From: Metellina segmentata
Lineage: Eukaryota > Arthropoda > Arachnida > Araneae > Tetragnathidae
Direction of reading: 5' to 3'
Assembly (NCBI GenBank): GCA_947359465.1
Contig: OX375878.1
Location: 90,990,377 to 91,054,376, forward strand
DNA length: 64,000 nucleotides
How positions within the stretch are numbered: the stretch's first letter is position 1; every line of letters begins with the position of its first letter. Positions 10,317 through 19,520 of this stretch are shown here, in pieces. Below the pieces are notes generated by a model. That model saw only the letters and a program-made list of their open reading frames with translations. It ran no database searches and was not told the origin of the DNA. A program made the translations under genes and the position numbers.

Positions 10317-11552
10317 ATGGAGTTCAGTAGTGACGATGAAGAGTTTCTGAGTGACGATGAAGAGTTTCTGAGTGACGATGAAGAGTTTCTGTTGTTGGAA
10401 AGCAGTGCAACAAAGTGGTTTTTGTTGAATAACATCGTGGACCGTGACCATCACGTACATCCAATCAACCAAGAACGGACCGATTTTGGCGAATTCCATC
10501 ACTTGTATTCTACGCTGAGGGGATACCCAGATAGATTTTTTCAGTATTTGAGGATGAGAGTGGAAACATTTGACTACATTAAAGATTTGGTTTCCCCGAA
10601 ACTTCGAAAAAATTGGCAGAACTGTCATTCCAATCCTATTCTTCAGGAAGAAAGAGTAGTGATAACATTGAGATACTTGGCAACAGGTGCATCTTTCAAA
10701 CACTTGTCTTTTTCATTCAGGATGGGAGTCTCTACAGTCAGCAGAATTGTTAAGGAGACTGTACAGGCATTGTGGGATGTGTTGCAGCCATTGCACATGC
10801 CTGTACCGACTGAAAAGGATTTTGAAAAGATTGCTGACGACTTTTTGAAAATGTGGAACTTCCCAAATTGTGTAGGCTGCATTGATGGGAAACATGTAAA
10901 GGTAATTGCTCCAGCGCATTCCGGTACAATGTTTTATAACTATAAACATTTCTACTCGGTAGTCTTACAAGGTGTTGCTGATAGCAATTATCGGTTTATT
11001 GCCATCGATGTCGGTGGTTATGGCAAACAGAGTGATGGTGGAACATTTCGAACATCGAGTATTTATAAAATGATTGAGGACCAAACCTTAGGAATACCTA
11101 AGGATAAGTGTCTTCCTTCAACAAACAAAGAAGTGCCATTTGTTTTTCTGGCGGATGATGCCTATCCATTATTAAAAAACATAATGAAGCCCTACAGTAA
11201 CCAACATCTTTTGCCTGATGAAGAACTTTATAATAAGCGACACTCAAGGGGCAGAAAATCTGTCGAGTGCGCGTTTGGAATTTTATATTCAAAATGGAGA
11301 ATATTTTCAAAAGCCATTGAAGCAGAAGAAACTGTTGCGGACAACATCATAAAATGCTGTTGCGCATTACAAAATACGATAATAGACCGAGAAGGGATTG
11401 ATCACAATTTAAAGGACATCACATTTTTTCCAAGTAAAATGACATTTTTGAACACAAACTGTGCAAGGGGTCGTCAATCGCAATGTGCCAAACAAGTACG
11501 AGATGTTTTAAAAATGTACTTTACAGCTAATCCTATAATTTACAATGATTAG
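10317..11552 (+). CDS. PIF/Harbinger (HARBI1-like) DDE transposase, 411 aa
   Basis: Nuclease that would cut and join the element's own inverted repeats. I chose ATG 10317; the frame is open slightly upstream but without an ATG. It is a single exon with an intact frame. The N-terminus is acidic and contains three exact 21-bp direct repeats encoding SDDEEFL. Residues ~105-155 form a helix-turn-helix-like region (LRYLATGASFKHLSFSFRMG, then STVSRIVKE). The DDE_Tnp_4 catalytic core follows: GCIDGKHV with Asp190, the block GVADSNYRFIAIDVGGYGKQ, FLADDAYPL with the second Asp at 280, and SVECAFGILYSKWRIF with Glu317. All three catalytic acids are present. Length is close to the family norm (roughly 350-450). 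It lies about 200 bp inside the left TIR, convergent with the MADF gene. A poly(A) signal follows at 11658. Confidence 0.95.
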   Translation: MEFSSDDEEFLSDDEEFLSDDEEFLLLESSATKWFLLNNIVDRDHHVHPINQERTDFGEFHHLYSTLRGYPDRFFQYLRMRVETFDYIKDLVSPKLRKNWQNCHSNPILQEERVVITLRYLATGASFKHLSFSFRMGVSTVSRIVKETVQALWDVLQPLHMPVPTEKDFEKIADDFLKMWNFPNCVGCIDGKHVKVIAPAHSGTMFYNYKHFYSVVLQGVADSNYRFIAIDVGGYGKQSDGGTFRTSSIYKMIEDQTLGIPKDKCLPSTNKEVPFVFLADDAYPLLKNIMKPYSNQHLLPDEELYNKRHSRGRKSVECAFGILYSKWRIFSKAIEAEETVADNIIKCCCALQNTIIDREGIDHNLKDITFFPSKMTFLNTNCARGRQSQCAKQVRDVLKMYFTANPIIYND

Positions 11553-11657
11553 GTAATTTAATGATATAGGATGTTAGCTATTAAGCTGCTTCACACAAAC
11601 ATATTATGTAAAGTATTTAATTTTGTACTGAAGTAAAATAGTAAGTTTTTCCCATCT

Positions 11658-11663
11658 AATAAA
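11658..11663 (+). terminator. Poly(A) signal AATAAA of the transposase gene
   Basis: Canonical AATAAA about 105 bp past the transposase stop codon, same strand. Position supports use; not proven. Confidence 0.5.
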
Positions 11664-12549
11664 TATTTTTACTACAAGGAACTACATTATTCAGCATTTT
11701 AAATTACTTTATGTATTATGTTTTGTTTTTTTATTATGAGGGCAATTCTATGGTGTTGGACGTATAAATCAGACTTAAATTTCTTACGAAACTCTGGTTT
11801 TTGGTATATAAATTTCAATTAAGTAATCAAATTTCTATACAAGGTACTTACTACATCATACTTTGTCAAAAAACATTTCAGAATATTTCAAATCCTAGGA
11901 AAAAATGTTTAAATAACCGGTGTTGGACATAATCACACAAACTGAAGTATCAAATTAATTCTCGAATGTCTGAATTGCTTAATTTTATCATTTTTAAACC
12001 ACCTATAATCAAAAGTATACATATGAATGCTATGTTTGACCTTTTTCTATTTATTTAGTTTAATATCACAGTAAATTTTACAACCTTTTATTCCGGTGTC
12101 GGGTGTACATTTTTTGTCTTGCATTATAAGTTAATCTTAAGTGATATAAAATTTAAGAATAAATTAATTTCACTGAGAAAAATTGTTTGTACAGAAAATG
12201 TCCTCTGTAGGAATGGGTACATTTTCTATATCATGATAAATTTTATACCCATGCTGTGGCCATTTAAATTAGGATCCAATTGAAGATTGTTGCATCACGC
12301 TAACCTCTACTTCATTATCATGTACCTCTGTTATTATCCAAGTGTTTACCATCTATATATATAACGCTTATGCATGGCGGAAAAAGGGTTCATTTCTTTC
12401 TCCTCGTTGACAACGATCAGTTTGTTTACAAATCTCAAGCCTGGCATTGAGTATTTCACTGTGCTGTTGAGCTACTCACTTACGCCGTATAGGAACATTC
12501 GTTACTTATTACGCATTTAAAATTAGTTTTAAGCGATCTGTTCAATACA
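11664..12549. other. Harbinger interior, non-coding
   Basis: AT-rich sequence with no recognisable gene between the transposase 3' end and the Helitron-like fragment. Confidence 0.5.
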
Positions 12550-13065
12550 ATGTGCGTAGAAGAGAGTATTTCAACAAATATCATGCCAGGTAGTGAAGTA
12601 ATTTATGAGAGTACTGATAATATAGTCAGTGTGATAACCCCAAGACCAACTCACATACACCGAAGAATTTTTAAATAGTTCAACTCAAACTGGAATGCCA
12701 CCTCACAAATTAAAATCAGCTTTCATTACCTTACATAGAAATTTAGCACCTTCTAAAGGTCTATTCAATGGTACAAGACTAATAGTAATTAAACTGAAGA
12801 AAAATATCACTACAAAAAAAAATTAATGCCAATACTTAAAAAACCAATGAATCTTACCTCATACCTTTTAAATATAAGCGTAAACAATTTCCTATTAGAT
12901 TATCCTTTTTAATGACCATAAATAAAGCACAGGGTCAAACTTTTGATAAAATTTGTTTAGATCTAACTAAACCAGTTTTTAGCCATGGTCAGCTGTCATA
13001 TGTAGATCCTTTGATTCCCGTCAACGTTGTCTTCAAATTGAAATTTCCAACTGTGTGTGTTAGGA
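12550..13065 (+). pseudogene. Helitron/Pif1-type helicase C-terminal fragment, broken
   Basis: Frames joined by shifts give MCVEESISTNIMPGSEV...YESTD, then LTYTEEFLNSSTQTGMPPHK, HRNLAPSKGLFNGTRLIV, and, after stops near 12830, KQFPIRLSFLMTINKAQGQT and LTKPVFSHGQLSYVD. These match, in the right order, the end of Helitron-encoded and Pif1-family helicases: the GLPPH.L..K, RNL.P..GL.NGTRL, FP...F.MTINKAQGQT and VFSHGQLYVA blocks. The upstream helicase motifs and the Rep domain are absent. It lies inside the Harbinger element, same strand as the transposase, so it was either inserted there or captured. It is not functional. Confidence 0.85.
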
Positions 13066-13069
13066 AATT

Positions 13070-13091
13070 TTAAAATAGTCGACTATTTTAA
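13070..13091. repeat. 22-bp perfect palindrome after the helicase fragment
   Basis: Perfect palindrome centred between 13080 and 13081, core AAAATAGTCGACTATTTT. Helitrons end in a short hairpin followed by CTRR; no CTRR lies in the next dozen bases, so a Helitron terminus is not demonstrated. Confidence 0.6.
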
Positions 13092-13719
13092 CAAACACAT
13101 TTTTTTCCCAGAAAAATTACGTTGAATAGATAGTATGAAAGAGGCATACAAACTTGCTTCAAATTCAAAATTTCATTTTAAATGGTTAACCCTAGCTGAC
13201 TCAGATTAAATTTTCAAGTTTTTTGGTCTGACATAAAATGGCTAAAGTGCCTTTCAGAAATTCTTAGAATATTTTAGAAAATATGTCAGTACAAAGTTTT
13301 GTGCTGATCACATGTTTATGTGTTGCATAATTAAATAGTTATAAATTTTTACGACATATTTTTTAATGAAAATTTAGGCTCTATTCTCGTTTCAAATGGC
13401 TTTCATATACACATCCATCGTTACATTTACTAAAGAGCTTATCTCACTTAAAATTAAATGTATCCTGATTACATTTTTAAATGATACCCTGTTTGTTATT
13501 GCCGAACATTTTAATAACAGGAACTACGTTTTAAAAATAATGAAATTCAAATCAATATAATATTAAAAACTATTAACATTATTCATGTAGGGCCAGATTG
13601 ATGACTGCGCAGCATCCACGTTTGTGTATAATATTTAAGAAGCTGCTTGGCTTCTCAATACAAGAGAAATCAGTTTCTCTACATCCATTTTGCAAAGAAA
13701 CAAATTAGATTTTAAACAG

Positions 13720-13725
13720 TTTATT
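13720..13725 (-). terminator. Poly(A) signal AATAAA of the MADF-BESS gene
   Basis: TTTATT on the plus strand reads AATAAA on the minus strand, about 77 bp beyond the stop codon of the MADF-BESS gene. Confidence 0.45.
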
Positions 13726-13801
13726 AAACATATATATTAGAGCACAGTACAAATGTCTTCTGGATAGTATACACACAATGTATTGTCTTCAAAGTAATAA
13801 A

Positions 13802-15596
13802 TTATGGAAGAAGCTCACCGTCTTCATCAAATACATCCTCCAAAGTAGCGTCGCACTGCTGAGAGGAGTTATTTGAGCTTACAGATATTGGTGCGTTTGT
13901 TCCGAAACCTGTTGTACACAAGTTTTGGGTATAAGCAAAGCGCTGCACCACTTGTTGAATTTCATTTCGAAATAATAACTTTTTATTATTCGGTATGTTT
14001 TTAACATGTGGCATCAGACTTTCAAAAAAACTACGATCCTCATCATGGTTCGGTTTCTGTCTTTTTGATTGGAGGTAATCAATTTTTTTTTGCTCCATGC
14101 TAATAAGAGCATTCGCAATTGCTTCGCTTTGAGTTTTTCTTTTGCGACTTGGTAGTTTGCACCGGGGTTCAACTCCTTCAGGTTCCATTGAAGCAACCGA
14201 GACTGAAGGTTCCATTGAAGCAACCGAGACTGAAGGTTCCATTGGCACCTCAGTCTCTGTTGCTTCACAACTGTAGTATGAAAATTCTAAGTTTTCGGAA
14301 GGGGTTTCCTCTTCTACAATGACAGCTGGAATTTCATGCCGTGAAAGAGGCCTTTCAGACAAATTCCCACTAGAATTTCTATTTGTCATCTGATCTACCA
14401 GAAATTTCAATCCTTCGTAATGCGGCCATGAGGACGCAAAAATTTTGGCACCACCACAATCACCAGATCTGGGTTTTGGTATTTTCGCGCATTCTGCACG
14501 AAAATAGTCACGCAGGTACTTCCACTTTTTCTGAACTGCCTCGCCTAAAAATAAACGTTCAATTGTAAATTTTGTACTAAAAATACAACATTGTTTTTTA
14601 TTACACTTCACGCCCAGGCAAGAAAAATGACACAAGTAAAAAATTAAAAATCTTGATGTTATGTAATTGAAAAATATGTATGAGATGCACGTTATATTAG
14701 TATTCTATAGAATACAAGTTTCATAGTATCCCTTAAGTTGATGTTCTTCAAATTCTGCAATTTTTAGTTGTCAGTTTTCTTGCCGGGTACAAATTGTTAA
14801 AACATGGTTTGTCACAAAAATAAATTTCATTAATTCTACTTTTTAAGAGGCATCCAGATGTGCTATTAGAATTTTACCCTACATACCCTAGAATAAAACA
14901 TACCTGGTATCATTAACAAGCCATTTTTTTTTTAATAAATTATTTTCCTAGCAAGACAAATTTTCAATCCAAAATTCCAATATTTATAAAGTTTCTAATG
15001 TAAATTCATATAAATAGTATAGATATAACATTCAGTTTGGGTAACTTTACTTAGAATGAACATGCAGATTTTGAGTTGAATACAATGATTAGAATTGCGC
15101 GTAAAACATTTCTAGGACCTAAATTTCAAATGTGAGAAAACAATATTTTTTTTCAAACAAATCTCTTACAAAAACAATATAATGGACCATAACTCAGTTG
15201 AAAAGTGTCAAAAGTGAAAAATTCTTTTTCACAGTTGTAGCTATTAGTGTCTTGTTAAATAATAAAGCAAATTTAAAAATTCGATATTTTGAAAGTCTAC
15301 CGTCCCTGTAAGTTAATTTTTTTGCAACTACAGAGGAAAAATAACTAATAGAAATAATGTATTTGTAACAAGTTTTTGGATAAATATTTTAAAATTGAAA
15401 AGTGCAAAACAAACTAACAAAATGTTTAGAATTGAGATTAGAAATTGGTATGTAAAGACTTACGTTTTGTATCTTGTACCACAGCAACTTCATTCCACAG
15501 CTTTGATAAAACGTGGCGATTATGGTGATCCGGGTGTGCCTGGTTCCACAAAGCAGTCCTCTCAAATACCAGCGAAATTAGTTTTTGGATATCCAT
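13802..15596 (-). CDS. MADF-BESS DNA-binding protein of the Harbinger element, two exons, 291 aa
   Basis: Likely the DNA-binding accessory protein that pairs with the Harbinger transposase. Exon 1 is 15596-15464 (ATG at 15596-15594) and reads MDIQKLISLVFERTALWNQA then RHVLSKLWNEVAV, the first half of a MADF domain (LI..V.....LW......H..R.....W..VA). It ends in the donor C|GTAAGT. The acceptor TTTTTAG lies at 14545-14546, and exon 2 (14544-13802) opens with EAVQKKWKYLRDYFRAEC, the second half of MADF. Phases agree (one base carried, CGC across the junction), with a 919-bp intron. Later come SSWPHYEGLKFLVDQM (end of MADF), an internal repeat MEPSVSVAS twice, a basic SRKRKTQSE stretch and a BESS motif (FFESLMPHVKNIPNNKKLLF then RNEIQQVV). 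The simple open frame reaching 14635 includes intron sequence and is not the true N-terminus. Confidence 0.85.
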
Positions 15597-16008
15597 TTTG
15601 CAAAAAAAATAAGGACAAGTATATCACTGTCGAACTTATTTTTTTTCTTCCAAGATCTGAGAAAATAGGCAGTTGCTCAGTCCAAGAGGGAAAATGTACG
15701 AATGAAGAATCGAGTATATCAGTCTTTACGTAAAATTAAATAATTATCGTACACACTTTTGCCGGTATTGCCCTTTTTTTATATGAAAACTCTAGAACTT
15801 CACTGTTGACGCTAAAAAAAGCACAGACGAATCGAGGCGATTGTTCAGTTTACCCAAACACTGCTATGTAAAAAATCGCATTGGCAATTCATCCAGCTTC
15901 CTGCTTAGCTCACTTCGCCAATCTAGGTAACCCGCCAGGCTCGGTAGTGTTTGCTCCCGTATGGAAACACTGGTCAATTCTACATAGCAGTAAGCGAGTA
16001 GGCGACCA

Positions 16009-16052
16009 GCTAGGCTACATGCGCCCATCCAGGTTCCGTAGTGAACGTACCC
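16009..16052 (-). repeat. Harbinger right terminal inverted repeat
   Basis: Exact 44-bp inverted partner of 10075-10118, ending GTTCCGTAGTGAACGTACCC. Followed by TAA. Confidence 0.92.
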
Positions 16053-16055
16053 TAA

Positions 16056-16146
16056 GAGTAGCAATCGAAGAACGACTTTCTGCGACGGAGCCGGTTGAAG
16101 AACAGTCATCGGAGAGCGACTTTCTACGTTCCAGCCGGTCGAAGGG
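16056..16146. repeat. Inferred piggyBac 3' subterminal repeats and terminus, right of the Harbinger
   Basis: Two copies of CGACTTTCT.CG....AGCCGGT (16073-16096 and 16118-16140), then CGAAGGG and TTAA. They are the same unit and the same orientation as the copies at 10008 and 10051 on the other side of the Harbinger, which indicates that the Harbinger split one repeat series. Confidence 0.6.
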
Positions 16147-16150
16147 TTAA

Positions 16151-18914
16151 AATAAAAAAAACTGCATTTTTGAAGTTTTTTTTTTTAATTTTTATAAATT
16201 ATTCAATTTTTAATACTTGTTAGTTTTTTTTAAGTAATTTATATTTTCTGGCTAATTAGAAACAAAAGTTAGAATGGAATTGACTATCAGTTTCATTGTT
16301 GAATTTTAATAGTTATTTTTGTGTCTAGTCCTGAAAAAAACATGAAAATTCTAAAAATATTAACTCTGATATTTAAAAAAAAAACTACTAGATTTCTCAG
16401 ACCTAAATACTTACTAACGTTTATTGTACTTATATGTAAAAGTATCTACAAATAATTTTTAGACTGTATCTTGTACAAAAAAAAACTTTAGGGAATTGAA
16501 AACTCTTGCATCAGCAAAAATTAAAATCTGAAAAAAATGAATTTAGTTTTTGAAGTCATAAAACAAACACAAATGATGCTTGTAGAGCTCTAATTTTAAT
16601 ATGTATTTACAAACTTATAAAATGCTCTAAAACACTAATTTAACTCAATGTGACTGAAAATATTTTTTTAAGTAAAAATATTATGTTTTCATGTGATGAA
16701 TAACATTTATTACGGTAGCGACAAATTATTTATATTAATCCACAATTAATATTTTCATACCAAGTATTGACCAAATATTGATTACAATATTATATATATA
16801 ACAATCGCAACCAAATATTGGTCTTGAAAAAGACCTTTTTATCAATATTGGTTAGCTAGTAATGAGACTGAAAAGAGAACGGAGAACATAAACCAATAGA
16901 TAAGATTTTAGTAGTGAAAGTTTAAGTTAATAGCCATTTCACCTAACGAATTGATTTTATTCAAAAATATTTTTAATTAATTGTAAGAATATAAAAATGA
17001 ACCAAAATAAAAACGAAACTAACCACGCCCCCACCTCTGCTGTCAAATTTTGACACTGACAACACTCAGAAAACTTCAAATATCTCTAAAACTAATTGGA
17101 TATCAGATCTTGTATTTTGATCCAAGCTTCCCAACTGTATGGGCCATCGAAAAATGCAAAAAATATAATCTATTTTTTTGTCATTTTTAGGGTATTGTTT
17201 AGCCTAGTAAAGAGCTTGGCAAAGTATTAAATGCTGATTCCATATCATTGTTAGGCCAAATTTTATTAGAGAGGAATTACAATTACCGATGAGAGAGTAA
17301 TATTCAAATGGGATAGATGAAATCTCTGAGCGTGAGGCAATATCACTGAAAACAGATATTTTTACTTTAAAATAGCTTTGAAATATTATTAAAGAAATGA
17401 TTTTATTCTTTTGCTAAGTATTTAATTCAAACTATCTTATTTTACATTTAATCTTTGATGCGCTTTAGATGTACCTTTTAATCTAATGGTATGTATAGTT
17501 AATTCATCTTTCCAGAATTTAAATAATAATAAGTATGTTTTATGTGAAACAAAAGTCAGTAAGGATAAATGATGTTCTCTTAAAAAGGGAAATACATACT
17601 TACTCTCATTGCTTACGGCTTGCTGATGTAAAATGCTCGGAACACTTTATTTCTTACATCATGTGCCTCTTAAACAGCATACTGATGTCTAAATGCCAGT
17701 GTTAGGGAAAAAATAACAAACTAAGAAACTAATCTAAAGCAAGTGATCCGAAATTAATACTGAATAAATGAAACGATGACGCTTTTCAAAGGAACTTGAT
17801 ATTTTGTTACCATCTTATTTGGTTTGCTTTGTTCTCTTTTCTTTTATGTTTCAAGAAAAATGAACGCAGATTCTAATAGATCAATGTATTGCAACTGAAA
17901 CATAATTCCACCGTGGAAAATCTTCCAAAAACAAAATGAGCAATACTCGTAAATATGTACTTAGTTTTACATGAGATTTTTCGAATAATTAATACATAAA
18001 TGCCTTTCGGCTTGTATACAACAATGAAGATTATCATTCCCTACAAAATCCCCGACTCCCTATTTGTTTTTAGAAGCTTTTGACTTTTTTGCACAGTGGG
18101 ACATTTGGTACTCTATGTTTGCTAAGCAAATATTGTTTTCACATTTTATTCCAATGGGTAAGCCTTCCAGAAAGGAAGCAGTTCAATTCCGAACTGTCTC
18201 GCTATCTATATTTTTTAAAGGACATTGGGAAAATAAGCGCTCGGCTTACAATATTTATCTAAAGACTTAATGAGTTTCTTAGAGGAAGTCTCAATATGTC
18301 GCTGTTGATCAATGTTTCTCTCTTCCAAATGAACAAAGAGTTTTCATCGGTGGATTTTCTCCCTTCCTCGCTTCATTTTCTAAGAATCTTCTTTATGTGC
18401 ATGCGTTGGATTTGAAATTCGACTTTTTTAACTCTCTGTGTGGGAAAGGTGCTGTAAAATGAATGTGTAAATGTGAATGGGCGTGAATATTGCTCTGTAC
18501 ACGTGTTTCTATAAATGTTTTATCAAAAACATAACTCAATTTCAAAATATCTGTTTCTAAAATAAGCAATAAAAAATCTTTACAAATCAATAACTAAAAA
18601 ATTCTTGAATATACTAAATTCCTATAACGTTGGATTGTTACTAATACAAGTACAGTAAGTGCCTGAAGTATTTCACTGTAGTAGTTCCCCGGAACTTTTA
18701 CTCTCTTTAGCAAATCTTAAAACCAATAACTACCTAAGCATCCCCACCCCAAGGCTTGCAGCAAATTGCAACACAACATTAATAATGTAACTGTCCTCCA
18801 AAATAACAGGCTTCGAATCAAAACCGACGCTCTTTGGCTCCTTTCAAACGCTATTTCCATAAAGATTTAAATATTGACACATCTCTTCCCATCCGTATTC
18901 AAAAACTACATGTG
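16151..18914. other. AT-rich stretch, no gene recognised
   Basis: No supported coding region. It contains local inverted repeats (separate entry at 16810) and a short GC-richer segment near 17025-17060 with the palindromic GTCAAATTTTGAC. Open frames of 60-68 codons near 18.06-18.27 kb overlap in two frames with no motif. Confidence 0.5.
16810..16854. repeat. Nested hairpin
   Basis: Outer arms AACCAAATATT and AATATTGGTT enclose an inner stem GGTCTT-GAAA-AAGACC. Neighbouring copies of CCAAATATTG lie at 16770-16785, so the region is a cluster of related inverted repeats. Confidence 0.5.
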
Positions 18915-19520
18915 AGGGGTGTTCAATATAGAATGATCATAAATTAATATAAATTAATTTTCTGTACTAAATTCTCCAAAGTTTTATGGTATTTCTCAAA
19001 ATACTCCCTATTACATTCAGTGCACTTATACCTCCTCTTTTCCAGTCTTCAAACACATGCTGGAAGCCATTTTTTGACAGGTCTTTCAAAATCGCCCTAC
19101 GTAAGTTTTACCATTGCCTGTGATGATGAAAACCGCTTTTCCCGGAGGTGTTTCTTAAAATTCGTTAAAAGAAATAAAATCGCATGGGCTAAATCAGCAC
19201 TATATTGAGTATGGGAAACACACATGACTCTCACCATAATCTTTCTGTAGCATTACACAGACTTCAGCTGACGATTTTTTAAGGCGAATACAAAATTTCA
19301 ATGTATTGCATTTCGCGAGTCGCATCCATTTTTTACGAAGCGAAAGCAAAACTAGGCGTTCTTGGCCGACTGCCAATGCCTCAGCAATGATGTCACGATC
19401 GTGAAACTTGCGCCTATCTATTTTCCACTATCCCGCAATACATTCAATATGAATTATATTTTTCTTGACTTTTTAATCACCTTTAAAAAAAATTATGTTC
19501 ATTTTTTATTGAACAGCCCT
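18915..19520 (-). pseudogene. Internally deleted mariner-type element
   Basis: About 606 bp bounded by related inverted ends: AGGGGTGTTCAATATAGAATG on the left, and AGGGCTGTTCAATAAAAAATG as the reverse complement of the right. On the minus strand it begins with MDATREMQY then, in another frame, SAEVCVMLQKDYGES (N-terminal helix-turn-helix of the mariner branch related to SETMAR-like transposases). It jumps to RFSSSQAMVK and DLSKNGFQHVFEDWKR, the C-terminal region of the same family. The catalytic core is missing, so this is a short dead derivative. The flanking TA duplication is not clear. Confidence 0.7.

Larger units (their letters stand above)
10075..16052. mobile_element. PIF/Harbinger DNA transposon, apparently autonomous
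   Basis: A 5.98-kb element with terminal inverted repeats of 44 bp identical on both sides (10075-10118 and 16009-16052), beginning GGGTACGTTCACTACGGAAC. The flanking trinucleotides are TTA (10072-10074) and TAA (16053-16055), compatible with the family's TWA target duplication if one base has mutated. It carries the two genes expected of the superfamily in convergent orientation: a DDE transposase (+) and a MADF-BESS DNA-binding protein (-). A decayed Helitron helicase fragment lies between them. Identical TIRs and open frames suggest recent activity. Confidence 0.9.
5321..16146 (+). mobile_element. Decayed piggyBac-type element, heavily nested
   Basis: The left end is TTAA (5317-5320) followed by CCCTTTGACCGTCC; the right end, in reverse complement, is TTAA (16147-16150) followed by CCCTTCGACCGGCT, 11 of 14 positions identical. 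TTAA duplication and CCCTTT-type termini are typical of piggyBac. Between them lie three blocks of piggyBac transposase coding sequence (5891-7103, 7339-7880, 9225-9702) in the same orientation, and then the subterminal repeat TTTCTACG..G.AGCCGGT. A Harbinger element is inserted between copies 2 and 3 of that subterminal repeat, which explains why the right terminus lies 6.4 kb past the transposase stop. The individual observations are direct; membership of both ends in one element is an inference. Confidence 0.6.

Noticed and set aside
13070..13091. Helitron 3' terminus
   Set aside because: A hairpin is present but no CTRR end follows within the usual distance.
15395..15733. 112-codon plus-strand ORF in the right part of the Harbinger
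   Set aside because: It is the antisense shadow of exon 1 of the MADF-BESS gene (15464-15596, minus), which has domain support and a splice donor.
10072..16055. A perfect 3-bp target duplication for the Harbinger
   Set aside because: The flanks are TTA and TAA, which are complementary rather than identical; compatible with TWA after one mutation but not a demonstrated duplication.
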